Assembly: GCF_900019265.1 (NCBI RefSeq)
Contig: NZ_CYGX02000015.1
Span: forward strand, 115,929-179,928
DNA length: 64,000 nt
Direction of reading: 5' to 3'
From: Paraburkholderia ribeironis
GTDB lineage: Bacteria; Pseudomonadota; Gammaproteobacteria; Burkholderiales; Burkholderiaceae
Made by a program: the position numbers and the translations under genes. The notes under the pieces are model-generated. The model searched no databases. It was not told the DNA's origin and saw only the letters and a list, made by a program, of their open reading frames with translations. Each line of letters opens with the position of its first letter. Position 1 is the first letter of the stretch. Shown piece by piece: positions 29,972 through 38,759 of the stretch.

Positions 29972-30718
29972 ATGCAGGTGATACCGGTTCTCGATCTGCT
30001 CGACGGCCATGTCGTGCGCGCAGTGCGCGGCGAGCGGACAGCCTATCGGCCCATCCAGTCCCGCCTCGCCGCCGCCAGCGAGCCGCTTACCATCGCCCGC
30101 GCGCTGCTCGCCGCAAGCGGCGCGCGCACGCTCTATATCGCCGACCTCGGCGCCATCCTGCAACGCGGCGCGCATGCATCGACGCTCGCCGCGTTACGTG
30201 CCGCGCTGCCCGGCATCGACCTCTGGCTCGATGCGGGCTATACGGACTACGCGTCGATGCTCGAGCTGTTCAACCACATCGACGCCATCGACCAACGCAA
30301 CGGCGATACTGCTCAACACAAGCTCGCGACCCTCGTGCCGGTGTTCGGCACCGAGTCGCTGCGCGACCGCCACGCTCTGCACTCGGCAGAGACCGCTGGC
30401 CTCGCGCCGATCCTCTCGCTCGATCATCGGGCGGGCCAGTTACTGACGGCCGTCGAACTCGAGCGCACATCCGCATGGTGGCCGTCGCGCGTGATCGCGA
30501 TGACGCTCGATCAAGTGGGCAGTTATGCGGGACCCGACCTGACCACGTTCGAACGCATTCGCGCCAGCGCCGCGGCGCATACCACGGTGATCGGCGCAGG
30601 CGGCGTCCGCAATCGCGCCGATATGACGGCTGCGGCCAGCACTGGCGCGACAGCATGGCTGGTAGCCTCCGCACTTCACGACCGACAGATCGGCGCCATG
30701 CAAGCCGAATCCTTGTAG
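29972..30718 (+). CDS. HisA-like TIM-barrel protein of the methanofuran cluster
   Basis: The 248-residue protein resembles HisA, the histidine-pathway isomerase, but belongs to the separate group found beside H4MPT and methanofuran genes. It begins MQVIPVLDLLDGHVVRAVRGER, includes TLYIADLGAILQRGAH and LWLDAGYTDY, and ends with IGAGGVRNRADMTAAASTGA, where HisA binds phosphate. No other his genes are nearby, which argues against histidine synthesis. A reaction on a phosphorylated furan or pterin precursor is inferred. ATG 29972 has an AAAGGAAC ribosome site that overlaps the start region of the divergent mfnD-like gene. Confidence 0.75.
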   Translation: MQVIPVLDLLDGHVVRAVRGERTAYRPIQSRLAAASEPLTIARALLAASGARTLYIADLGAILQRGAHASTLAALRAALPGIDLWLDAGYTDYASMLELFNHIDAIDQRNGDTAQHKLATLVPVFGTESLRDRHALHSAETAGLAPILSLDHRAGQLLTAVELERTSAWWPSRVIAMTLDQVGSYAGPDLTTFERIRASAAAHTTVIGAGGVRNRADMTAAASTGATAWLVASALHDRQIGAMQAESL

Positions 30719-31007
30719 GCTTTCCATACAATTTCCATGCCACGCGGGAAGCAAGCCGCGAATGTAAGCGAACGGCAAGCCAGGGCGGCTTTGCGTGACA
30801 CTCTGCTCCAGTGCGGCACACAACCTGTGCGCCGCACTCGCGCTTGAACCTGTCCACTGCGTCACGATTCATGCGGTGCTGCTAAACGCGTATCCACCCT
30901 GCCGGCCCCTCTGAACACTGAGCGGCACGATCGTGCGCGTCATACGGTTGGCGGTCGCGCCATCATGTCGTCATATCAATCGGCATAGAGCTTGCTAAAA
31001 GTGGGCC
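30719..31007. other. Control region before fhcB
   Basis: These 289 bases hold no supported gene. They contain GCGTGACACTCTGC (30793-30806), which also occurs in reverse orientation in the CitG-like gene before fae, and the predicted sigma-54 element at 30981-30996. Confidence 0.4.
30981..30996 (+). promoter_or_regulatory. Predicted sigma-54 promoter of fhcBADC
   Basis: CGGCATAGAGCTTGCT has exact spacing with GGCA and TTGC(T), and shares the core with the pqqA element. Counting twelve bases from the -12 GC puts the start point at about 31007, directly before the annotated fhcB ATG, so the transcript would be nearly leaderless unless a later start is used. Confidence 0.55.
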
Positions 31008-32477
31008 ATGCACCTCTCGCCCACCGATCCATTGAGCAACAGCACGCACGCATCGGGCGCACCCGGCGCGTGCCCTCCGGCAATCACACGCGACTGGACA
31101 TGCCCGTTCTGCCCATTGCTGTGTGACGACCTCGTCGTCAACGCATACAGCGACGGCACCCTCAATGTGCCGGACACCGAATGTCCGCGGCTGAGCCAGG
31201 CACTCACGCAGTACGGTGCTGCCAACGCGCAATGTCGCAGCGTGGTCGACGGAAACGATGCGGATCTCGATACCGCGTTGACGCGCGCCGCGCAGATGCT
31301 CGCGAACGCGCGCCGTCCGTTGTTTGGCGCGCTCGCCACCGACGTCGCCGGCGCCCGCGCGCTCTACACGCTCGCGGCCAGTTGCGGAGCGATCCTCGAC
31401 CATCTGCACGGTGACGCGCTGACTCCGGCGACCCTCGCATTGCAGGATCGCGGTTCGTTCTTCACGACGCTTTCCGAAGTGCGATCACGCGCTGACTTGC
31501 TGGTGTTCTTCGGCTGCCAGCCGTCACGGCGTTATCCGCGATTTTTCACGCGAACACTGGCGGGCACGGAGATCGCGCGTGAGCTGATATTCGTCGGCTG
31601 TGCAGTGGACCCGGCCGCGGCCGGCCTCGCGCATACGCAAACGCAAACACTGCTGCCCCACGCCGATCCCTTCGACACCCTCGCGCTGTGGTCCGCGCTT
31701 GGCGAAGGTCGCGCACCGGGCGCGTTGCACAACGACACCAGCAACGCCGCCGACACCAGCACGGCAGCAACGCTCGCGTCGCTGCAGGAGCGGATCGCCG
31801 CGGCGCGCTACGCGGTGATCGTCTATGAGCCCGGCGCGTTGCCCAGCCCGCATGCGGCGCTGCTCATCGAAGCGCTGAACCGGATCGTCAAGACTGCGAA
31901 CCGCACGACCCGTGCCGCGTGCCTCGCGCTCGGCGGCGACGACGGCGCGCTGAGCGTCAACCAGACGGTGACCTGGCTGTCCGGCATGCCGCTGCGTACG
32001 CGCCTGTCGACGCCTGCGCGAATCGCCGGCACCGCGCCGCTCGATCACGACCCGTACCGCTATCGCACCAGCAGGCTGCTCGCCAGCGGCGAAGTGGATG
32101 CGCTGCTGTGGACCACAAGCTTCGCGCCGCATGCGTGGCCGGCGTCGTTGGATCGCGCGGCCCCTTTGATCGTGCTCGGCCATCCGGCGCTCGCGGACGC
32201 GGCGAAGGCGCGCGGCGCGAACACGGTGTTCATTCCCGTCGCGACACCGGGTATCGACTCCGGCGGGCATCTGTTTCGCGTCGACAGCTCGGTCGTGATG
32301 CCGCTTGCCGCAGCGCGCGGCGACGCGCTCGCCTCGGTGGCGTCGATTGCCGCGCAGTTGACGGAGCGCCTGAATGCACGGTTGATGGTGCGGTTAACTG
32401 AGCGGTCAACTGAGCAGCTCAATGCGCAGTCGAGCGCGCGCCTGCACGAGCAGCGCACCGGTGAGGAGCAGCGATGA
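31008..32477 (+). CDS. fhcB: Formyltransferase/hydrolase complex subunit B
   Basis: Fhc hydrolyses formyl-H4MPT to formate through a methanofuran-type carrier. FhcB is the relative of the molybdopterin-binding formylmethanofuran dehydrogenase subunit but is not believed to bind molybdenum in bacteria. The protein has RDWTCPFCPLLCDDLVVNAY early, FFGCQPSRRYPRFFTR and GHPALADAAKARGANTVFIP. The C-terminus carries nine tetrapeptide units (QLTE, RLNA, RLMV, RLTE and so on) from a 12-base repeat at 32355-32462. ATG 31008 gives 489 residues; a TTG at 31032 is an alternative given the promoter position. It overlaps fhcA by four bases. Confidence 0.93.
   Translation: MHLSPTDPLSNSTHASGAPGACPPAITRDWTCPFCPLLCDDLVVNAYSDGTLNVPDTECPRLSQALTQYGAANAQCRSVVDGNDADLDTALTRAAQMLANARRPLFGALATDVAGARALYTLAASCGAILDHLHGDALTPATLALQDRGSFFTTLSEVRSRADLLVFFGCQPSRRYPRFFTRTLAGTEIARELIFVGCAVDPAAAGLAHTQTQTLLPHADPFDTLALWSALGEGRAPGALHNDTSNAADTSTAATLASLQERIAAARYAVIVYEPGALPSPHAALLIEALNRIVKTANRTTRAACLALGGDDGALSVNQTVTWLSGMPLRTRLSTPARIAGTAPLDHDPYRYRTSRLLASGEVDALLWTTSFAPHAWPASLDRAAPLIVLGHPALADAAKARGANTVFIPVATPGIDSGGHLFRVDSSVVMPLAAARGDALASVASIAAQLTERLNARLMVRLTERSTEQLNAQSSARLHEQRTGEEQR
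32355..32462 (+). repeat. 12-bp repeat encoding tetrapeptide tail of FhcB
   Basis: Nine consecutive 12-base units run from 32355 to 32462. In frame they read QLTE-RLNA-RLMV-RLTE-RSTE and then QLNA-QSSA-RLHE-QRTG. The two best-matched units are at 32391 and 32403 (CGGTTAACTGAG, CGGTCAACTGAG). Confidence 0.8.
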
Positions 32478-34174
32478 GCCTCGTCCGACTGAAAGGCGGC
32501 ACGATCTACGACCCGACTCACGGCGTGAACGGCGAGCGCCGCGACCTGACCTTCCGCGACGGACGCATCGTCGATGTTCCGGCCAATCTGCCGGCCGATC
32601 ACGAATACGACGCCACCGGCATGATCGTGATGGCGGGCGGCATCGACATGCATTCGCATATTGGTGGCGGCAAGACCAACCTGTCGCGGCTGCTGCTCCC
32701 GGAGGACCATCGCGCCGATCCGATCCGGGACGCCGCGTACGAATCGGTACAGGACGGCGCGGGCCGCTATCTGCGTCTGCCGTCATGCGGCGTCTGCACG
32801 CCGGGGACGCTCGCGACCGGCTACCGCTACGCCGAAATGGGCTACACCGCTGCGTTCGAGCCGGCGATGATGCGGTCCAACGCGCGCCACACGCACCTCG
32901 AAATGGGCGACACGCCGATCATCGACCACGGCGCCTACGTGATGCTCGGCAACGACGAACTGTTCCTGCAGTTGCTCGCGGCACGCGACGACTTCGCGCG
33001 CCTGCGCGATTACGTCGGCTGGACGATTCACGCGAGCAAGGCGCTCGGCGTCAAAGTGGTCAACCCGGGCGGCATCTCCGCATTCAAGTTCAACCAGCGT
33101 TCGCTCAACGTCGACGAACCGCACACGCACTACGGCATCACGCCGCGCGAAGTGCTGCACACGCTGTCACGCGCGTTGACCGAGCTGCGCGTGCCGCATC
33201 CTCTGCATGTGCACGCGAGCAATCTCGGCGTGCCCGGCAACATCGATTCGACGATCGCGACCATGGATGCCGCCGACGGCCTGCCGATCCATCTCACGCA
33301 TATCCAGTTCCACAGCTATGGCGTCGAAGGGCCGCAAAAGTTTTCGTCGGGCGCGCGACATATCGCCGAGGCGGTGAACGCGCGGCCGAATGTCTCGATC
33401 GATGTCGGCCAGATCATCTTTGGACAGACCGTCACGGCCTCGGGTGACACGATGATGCAGTTCCGCAACACACCGCTCGCGCGGCCGCACAAGTGGGTGG
33501 TCGGCGACATCGAATGCGATGCGGGCTGTGGCGTCGTGCCGTTCCGCTATCGCGAGCAAAGCTATGTGAACGCGCTGCAATGGATCATCGGTCTGGAAAT
33601 TTTCCTGCTGGTCAACGATCCCTGGCGCGTCGCGATGACCACCGATCATCCGAACGGCGGCCCGTTCACCAGCTATCCGCATCTGATCCGCCTGCTGATG
33701 GACAAGTCGTTTCGCGACGAGCAGCTCGCGAAGCTCAATCCCGACGCGCAGATCGCCAGCGCATTGCCGCAGTTGCAGCGCGAGTTCTCGCTGTACGAGA
33801 TCGCCATCATCACGCGCGCCGGTCCGGCGCGGCTGCTGGGTCTGCGCGACCGTGGCCATCTCGGCGCAGGCGCGGCGGCGGACATCGCTGTCTATCGCGA
33901 CGAGCCGGACCGCGAGCGGATGTTCACGTCGCCGGCCTATGTGTTCAAGGACGGCGAGCTGGTCGCACGCGACGGCACACTCGTCGCCACGCCGACGGGC
34001 GGCATCCATTTCGTATCGCCGGAGTTCGATCGCGGCATCGAGAAGACGCTGCGCGCCTATAGCGATGCCAGGCTCGCGAACAACTTCGCGCATGCCGCGA
34101 TCAGCGACGACGAAGTCTGCAACTGCTGCCGGGGCGGGCGCCTGTTGCCCGTCGAATGTCTGGCTAACCGCTGA
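32474..34174 (+). CDS. fhcA: Formyltransferase/hydrolase complex subunit A
   Basis: FhcA is the amidohydrolase that releases formate from the formylated furan carrier. The 566-residue protein has the zinc-binding pattern DMHSHIGGGKTN near residue 60, HVHASNLGVPGN, LTHIQFHSYGVEG and the catalytic-aspartate motif TTDHPNGGPFTSYPH near residue 395. It starts in an ATGA overlap with fhcB, and is followed by fhcD after 54 bases. Length and motifs match bacterial FhcA/FwdA proteins. Confidence 0.95.
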   Translation: MSLVRLKGGTIYDPTHGVNGERRDLTFRDGRIVDVPANLPADHEYDATGMIVMAGGIDMHSHIGGGKTNLSRLLLPEDHRADPIRDAAYESVQDGAGRYLRLPSCGVCTPGTLATGYRYAEMGYTAAFEPAMMRSNARHTHLEMGDTPIIDHGAYVMLGNDELFLQLLAARDDFARLRDYVGWTIHASKALGVKVVNPGGISAFKFNQRSLNVDEPHTHYGITPREVLHTLSRALTELRVPHPLHVHASNLGVPGNIDSTIATMDAADGLPIHLTHIQFHSYGVEGPQKFSSGARHIAEAVNARPNVSIDVGQIIFGQTVTASGDTMMQFRNTPLARPHKWVVGDIECDAGCGVVPFRYREQSYVNALQWIIGLEIFLLVNDPWRVAMTTDHPNGGPFTSYPHLIRLLMDKSFRDEQLAKLNPDAQIASALPQLQREFSLYEIAIITRAGPARLLGLRDRGHLGAGAAADIAVYRDEPDRERMFTSPAYVFKDGELVARDGTLVATPTGGIHFVSPEFDRGIEKTLRAYSDARLANNFAHAAISDDEVCNCCRGGRLLPVECLANR

Positions 34175-34228
34175 TCCAGGCTGATCGAGCCCAACGACTG
34201 CAGACCGATACCAAGCGAACCGCACACG

Positions 34229-35188
34229 ATGAACGCCGAGGCCACGCTCGAAATCAACGGCACCACAATCGACCCGACCTTCGCGGAAGCGTTTCCGATG
34301 AAGGCGACCCGGCTCATCATCACCGCCCATACGCCCACTTGGGCGATGAACGCGGCGAATTCGCTGGCGGGGTTCGCCACGTCGGTGATCGGCTGCGGCT
34401 GCGAGGCCGGCGTCGAGCGCATGCTGACGCCCGACGAAACGCCGGATGGCCGCCCTGGCGTCGCGGTGTTGCTGTTCGCGGTGTCGTCGAAGGAGCTGGT
34501 CAAACAGATCGGGCGGCGCGTCGGACAATGCGTGCTGACCTGCCCCACGACTGCCGTGTTCAGCGGCATCGATCCCGCCACGAGCCGCGCGCCGCTGTCG
34601 GACCGCGCAGCGCTCGGCAGCGGATTGCGCTATTTCGGCGACGGCTGGCAGATCTCGAAGATGATCGGCACGACCCGTTACTGGCGTGTGCCGGTGATGG
34701 ACGGCGAGTTCGTCTGCGAAGACACGGCGGCGACGGTCAAAGCCGTCGGCGGCGGCAACCTGCTGTTTCTCGCACGCGACATGGATGCCGCGCTCGCCGC
34801 CGCCGAAGCCGCCGTCGCGGCCATGCGCCGGCTGCCGAACGTGATCATGCCGTTTCCCGGCGGCGTGGTCCGCTCGGGCTCGAAAGTCGGTTCCAGATAC
34901 CAGGGCGCGAGCGCCTCCACCAACGACGCGTTCTGCCCAAGCCTCATCGGTCTGTCGGCGCGCAGCGAACTGAGCGCGGAAGTCGGTAGTGTGCTGGAGA
35001 TCGTGATCGACGGTCTCACCGATGCCGATGTCGGCGCGGCGATGACAGCCGGCATCGCCGCGGCCACCGGGCTCGGCCGCGCGGCCGGCGTGCTGCGGAT
35101 CTCGGCGGGCAACTACGGCGGCAAGCTCGGCCCGTACCACTTCCATCTGCATGAGCTTGCGGCAGGTCTGAACGGGAGCCGCGCATGA
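34229..35188 (+). CDS. fhcD: Formylmethanofuran:H4MPT formyltransferase
   Basis: FhcD moves the formyl group from H4MPT to the furan carrier within the Fhc complex. The 319-residue protein shows the family's two-lobed Ftr pattern: INGTTIDPTFAEAFPMKATRLI at the start, TPDETPDGRPGVAVLLF, QIGRRVGQCVLTCPTTAVF and the late GKLGPYHFHLHEL end. It overlaps fhcC by four bases. Start ATG 34229 gives the conserved beginning. Length is slightly above the archaeal family. Confidence 0.94.
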   Translation: MNAEATLEINGTTIDPTFAEAFPMKATRLIITAHTPTWAMNAANSLAGFATSVIGCGCEAGVERMLTPDETPDGRPGVAVLLFAVSSKELVKQIGRRVGQCVLTCPTTAVFSGIDPATSRAPLSDRAALGSGLRYFGDGWQISKMIGTTRYWRVPVMDGEFVCEDTAATVKAVGGGNLLFLARDMDAALAAAEAAVAAMRRLPNVIMPFPGGVVRSGSKVGSRYQGASASTNDAFCPSLIGLSARSELSAEVGSVLEIVIDGLTDADVGAAMTAGIAAATGLGRAAGVLRISAGNYGGKLGPYHFHLHELAAGLNGSRA

Positions 35189-36033
35189 GCACGACGACTT
35201 TGCGCGTGACAACGCCGCCCGGGTTTCGCGTGGATGCCGCGGCGCTGCGACCGGCATCGCTGGCGGGCATGAGCGTGGCCGAGATCGAGCGCATCGTTCT
35301 CGCGTCGGGCAACGATCGCTGTGTCGTCGGTGACCTGTTCCAGGTGTTGCGAAATGGAGCAGCTGGAACACCGGCAGGCGTCGCCCGGGACGATACGGCC
35401 GCGCTGGTCATCGACGGCGCCGCACCATGGCTCGACCGGCTCGGCGCGCAGATGGACGGCGGACGCCTCGTCGTGCATGGGTCGGTGGGCGACTACAGCG
35501 GCTTTCAGATGACGGGCGGCGTGCTGTATATCGACGGCAACGCCGGGCACTTCACCGCATGCGAAATGCGCGGCGGCCAGCTGACGGTGAGCGGCGACAG
35601 CGGCGACTTCGCCGCCGGCGCGCTGACAGGCGACATGGAAGGCATGACCGGCGGCACGCTGACGATCCACGGCAATGCCGGCGCGCGACTGGCCGACCGG
35701 ATGCGCCGCGGCCTGGTGCTGGTCGGTGGCAATGCGGGCGAGTTTGCGGCTTCACGGCTGGTGGCCGGAACCGTGGGCGTCGCGGGTCAAGTAGGCCCGC
35801 ATTATGCCTATGGTATGAGACGCGGCACGCTGCTGCTCGCGCAGCGGCCCACGCATCTGCCGCCGACATTCAGCGGCGGCGGCCGCGGTTTCAACGTATT
35901 CTGGTCGTTGCTCGTGCGCAGTCTGGCCGATCAGATCGCGCCGTTTTCGCAGTGGCGCGCTGACTGCTTGCCGGCCCGCTATACGGGCGATCTCGCGGTC
36001 GACGGTAGAGGCGAAATACTGATCGCCGGATGA
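35185..36033 (+). CDS. fhcC: Formyltransferase/hydrolase complex subunit C
   Basis: FhcC is a beta-helix scaffold related to FwdC and to the C-terminal domain of glutamate synthase. The 282-residue protein has repeating GG-x-L-x-V-x-G-x-x-G turns from about residue 90 to 210 (for example DGGRLVVHGSVGDYSG, GGTLTIHGNAGARLAD and RGLVLVGGNAGEFAA), the hallmark of the right-handed helix. It is the last gene of fhcBADC. The stop lies at the start of an 11-base tandem repeat (36021-36076). Confidence 0.93.
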   Translation: MSTTTLRVTTPPGFRVDAAALRPASLAGMSVAEIERIVLASGNDRCVVGDLFQVLRNGAAGTPAGVARDDTAALVIDGAAPWLDRLGAQMDGGRLVVHGSVGDYSGFQMTGGVLYIDGNAGHFTACEMRGGQLTVSGDSGDFAAGALTGDMEGMTGGTLTIHGNAGARLADRMRRGLVLVGGNAGEFAASRLVAGTVGVAGQVGPHYAYGMRRGTLLLAQRPTHLPPTFSGGGRGFNVFWSLLVRSLADQIAPFSQWRADCLPARYTGDLAVDGRGEILIAG

Positions 36034-36076
36034 TCGCCGGATGATCGCGAGGCAATCGCGGGGTAATCGCCGAATG
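36021..36076 (+). repeat. 11-bp tandem repeat at the 3' end of fhcC
   Basis: GATCGCCGGAT occurs perfectly at 36021 and 36032, followed by three degenerate copies to 36076. The fhcC stop codon lies within the array. A separate 10-base duplication (ATCAGACTGA) occurs near 36096-36115. Confidence 0.8.
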
Positions 36077-36149
36077 AAGCCGCGCGGCCGTCGATCAGAC
36101 TGAATCAGACTGAAACGGTGTCCAACAGGAGACAAGGAAGGAGACAGGC

Positions 36150-36728
36150 ATGACGACAGCACCTTCGCCGCACGCGAAGCCGGGTCTCGACACGGGCGCC
36201 GACGCCCGCGCGCCGCGCTATGCCGGCTTGCTGATCGCGCTGCATTGGCTGATCGCATTCGGCATCATCGGCCTGCTTGCCGTCGGACTCTATATGGTCG
36301 GATTGCCGAAGGGATTGCCTGTCAAAGCGGCACTGATCAACGTGCACAAGTCGCTCGGACTCACGGTTTTCCTGCTGGTGCTTTTACGTATCGTGGCGCG
36401 GGCGGTGCTTCACCGGCCGCCCCTGCCACCGATGCGACCGTGGCAACGCGCCGCCGCGCGCACTACGCAGGGTTTTTTATACGTCTGCATGGTCGTGATG
36501 CCGCTGGCCGGCTATCTCGGCTCGTCGTTCAATCGCTACGGCATACGCTTCTGGGGCATCCCGCTGCCCAGATGGGGCTGGGACGATGCGCATTTGCGCG
36601 AGCTTTTCTACGGCGTTCACCAGGCCGTGGGATACCTGCTGATCGCACTGATCGTGCTGCATGTAGCGGGCGCGCTCAAGCATCAATGGCTCGATCGCGA
36701 CAACCTGCTCGCGAGGATGCTGCCATGA
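36150..36728 (+). CDS. Cytochrome b561 family protein
   Basis: The 192-residue inner-membrane protein has four predicted transmembrane helices with heme-ligating histidines, in the first (IALHWLIAFGIIGLLAVGLYM), in INVHKSLGLTVFLLVLLRI, and in GVHQAVGYLLIALIVLHVAGAL. Members carry electrons between quinone and periplasmic partners or protect against superoxide. Here it stands between fhc and pqq genes and overlaps the hydrolase by four bases, so a link to PQQ-dehydrogenase electron flow is possible but unproven. ATG 36150 has an AAGGAGAC ribosome site. Confidence 0.88.
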   Translation: MTTAPSPHAKPGLDTGADARAPRYAGLLIALHWLIAFGIIGLLAVGLYMVGLPKGLPVKAALINVHKSLGLTVFLLVLLRIVARAVLHRPPLPPMRPWQRAAARTTQGFLYVCMVVMPLAGYLGSSFNRYGIRFWGIPLPRWGWDDAHLRELFYGVHQAVGYLLIALIVLHVAGALKHQWLDRDNLLARMLP

Positions 36729-37753
36729 CGATCCGCACCTCGCCGCGCGCTGCACGGCAAGCATGGCCGCCGCTCGAAGTCGATACATTGCGCACGCGCG
36801 ACGGTCATCGCGTGTCGTTCGCGGTGGCCGGCGCGCTCGACGGGGTGCCGGTGGCCGTGCTGCATGGCGGCCCCGGCAGCGGCAGCCAGCCGGGCGCGCT
36901 GCGCCTGTTCGATCTGCAGCGCTTCCGGGTCGTGCTGATCGATCAACGCGGCACCGGTGCATCCACGCCGCACGGCAGCGTGCGCCACAACCGCACCGAC
37001 TATCTGATCGCCGATCTCGAAGCGATCCGCGTGCGGCTCGGCTTCGAGCGCTGGGGCGTGCTCGGCGGATCGTGGGGCGCGGCGCTCGCGCTCGCCTACG
37101 CCGGGCAGTGTCCGCAAGCGGTCACGGGCGTCGTGATGCGCGGGCTATTTCTCACGTCCGGGCGGGAGGTTCGCGGTTTGTTCATGACGTCGCGAAGACG
37201 TGCGCCGCGCGCATGGGCCAGGCTGCGCGACGCGGCCCGGTGCGAACGGCCTGCCGGGTTGGCAAGCGGGTTTGTAGCGCGCTGCGCGGCCAGTCTGCAA
37301 TCCGGTGCGGACCCAGCGCGGCAACGCGCGCTCGCGCTGGCATGGCGCGGCTATGAAGACGCGGTGCTGGCGAGCGCCACCGCACGCCGCGCCGCGCCGC
37401 CACGCGCCAGAGACTCGCGACGCCACGCTCGCAAGCTGATCGGCAAATACCGGATCCAGGCGCACTACCTCGCACATCGCTGCTGGCTCGGCGAAACCCG
37501 TCTGCTGGCGCTCGCGCGCCGCGCGGCATCGGCCGGCGTGCCACTTGCCGCGGTGCATGGCTCGCGTGATCCAGTCTGTCCGCCCGGCAATCTGCGGCGC
37601 CTGGTGCGCGCGGCCCCTGGGGCACATGTCGAGTGCGTTCGCGCCGGTCATCTGGCGAGCGACCCGGCGCTTCATGAACGCGTCGCGCACGCGCTCGCCG
37701 CGATGTTCATCTCAACCGCTCAGGAGGGGTGCAGCATGCGCCACGCGGCATGA
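36725..37753 (+). CDS. S33-family alpha/beta hydrolase (proline iminopeptidase-like) in the pqq operon
   Basis: The 342-residue protein has the proline iminopeptidase pattern: the oxyanion HGGPGSGSQPG, DQRGTGAST, nucleophile elbow GGSWGAALALAY, the acid in HGSRDPVCPP and the histidine in RAGHLAS. It overlaps cytochrome b561 by four bases and pqqB by three (ATGA), so it is in one translation unit with PQQ synthesis genes. PqqA needs proteolysis before or after cross-linking and no M16-type PqqF/G is present here, so this enzyme is a candidate PQQ-pathway peptidase. That is inference; an unrelated esterase cannot be excluded. Confidence 0.82.
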   Translation: MTIRTSPRAARQAWPPLEVDTLRTRDGHRVSFAVAGALDGVPVAVLHGGPGSGSQPGALRLFDLQRFRVVLIDQRGTGASTPHGSVRHNRTDYLIADLEAIRVRLGFERWGVLGGSWGAALALAYAGQCPQAVTGVVMRGLFLTSGREVRGLFMTSRRRAPRAWARLRDAARCERPAGLASGFVARCAASLQSGADPARQRALALAWRGYEDAVLASATARRAAPPRARDSRRHARKLIGKYRIQAHYLAHRCWLGETRLLALARRAASAGVPLAAVHGSRDPVCPPGNLRRLVRAAPGAHVECVRAGHLASDPALHERVAHALAAMFISTAQEGCSMRHAA

Positions 37754-38688
37754 AGATCAAGGTACTCGGTTCATCGGCTGGCGGTGGCTTTCCGCAGTGG
37801 AACTGCAACTGCCGCAATTGCGACGGCGTGCGCCGTGGCACGCTGAAAGCGACGCGTCGCACGCAGTCGTCGATCGCGGTGAGCGCGAACGGCGAGGACT
37901 GGTTGCTCGTCAATGCATCGCCCGACCTGCTCACGCAGATCGCGGCGAATCCCGAGCTTCAGCCCGCTCGCCGTGCACGCGATAGCGGCATTGCCGCCGT
38001 GCTCGTAATCGACGCGCAGATCGACCATGTCACCGGCCTGCTGATGCTGCGCGAGCGCGACACACCGCTGCCGCTCTACGCCACCGATGCCGTGTGGCAA
38101 GACCTCCGCGCCGGCTTTCCGATCGCGCCGATCCTTTCGCACTATTGTGGCGTCGAGCATCATCGCATCGCGCTCGACGGCGCGCCGCTCGTGGTCGATG
38201 GCTTGAACGGCTTGCGGATCGACGCACTGCCGCTGTCGAGCAAGGCGCCACCCTACTCGCCGCACCGCGACGCGCCCGAGCGGGGCGACAACATCGGACT
38301 CCTATTGACGGACCTGCAATCGGGCAAGCGCGTGTTCTACGCGCCGGGGCTCGGCGTGATCGAAGAACATGTGCTGGCGGCCATGCGCGAGGCCGATCTG
38401 CTGCTGGTGGACGGCACGTTGTGGACCGGCGATGAAATGATTCGCCTCGGCCTGTCGAAAAAGACCTCCGCCGACATGGGACATCTGCCGCAGACAGGTT
38501 CGGGCGGCATGATCGAAACGCTGGACTCGCTCGATGTGGATCGCACCGGCAACGCAGGCCGTGTCCGCAAGGTGCTGATCCATATCAACAACACTAACCC
38601 GATCCTGGTCGAGGATGGCCCCGAACGGCGCGTGCTCGCTGAGCATGGGATCGAAGTGGCATACGATGGGATGGCATTCGAACTGTGA
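37750..38688 (+). CDS. pqqB: PQQ biosynthesis protein PqqB
   Basis: PqqB is a metallo-beta-lactamase-fold hydroxylase acting on the tyrosine-derived precursor. The 312-residue protein starts MKIKVLGSSAGGGFPQWNCN with the cysteine-rich NCNCRNCDGVRRG, and carries IDAQIDHVTGLLMLRE, where the family's HxHxDH motif is modified. The ATG at 37750 overlaps the previous stop; an in-frame ATG at 37729 is less likely because the family begins MKIKVLG. It is followed by pqqC after 71 bases. Confidence 0.95.
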   Translation: MKIKVLGSSAGGGFPQWNCNCRNCDGVRRGTLKATRRTQSSIAVSANGEDWLLVNASPDLLTQIAANPELQPARRARDSGIAAVLVIDAQIDHVTGLLMLRERDTPLPLYATDAVWQDLRAGFPIAPILSHYCGVEHHRIALDGAPLVVDGLNGLRIDALPLSSKAPPYSPHRDAPERGDNIGLLLTDLQSGKRVFYAPGLGVIEEHVLAAMREADLLLVDGTLWTGDEMIRLGLSKKTSADMGHLPQTGSGGMIETLDSLDVDRTGNAGRVRKVLIHINNTNPILVEDGPERRVLAEHGIEVAYDGMAFEL

Positions 38689-38759
38689 ACATTGAACGTT
38701 GAATGTCGAACTGCAGTGACGAGGCGCGCGGCTGTGATGGATAAAAAAACGGAGACGGT

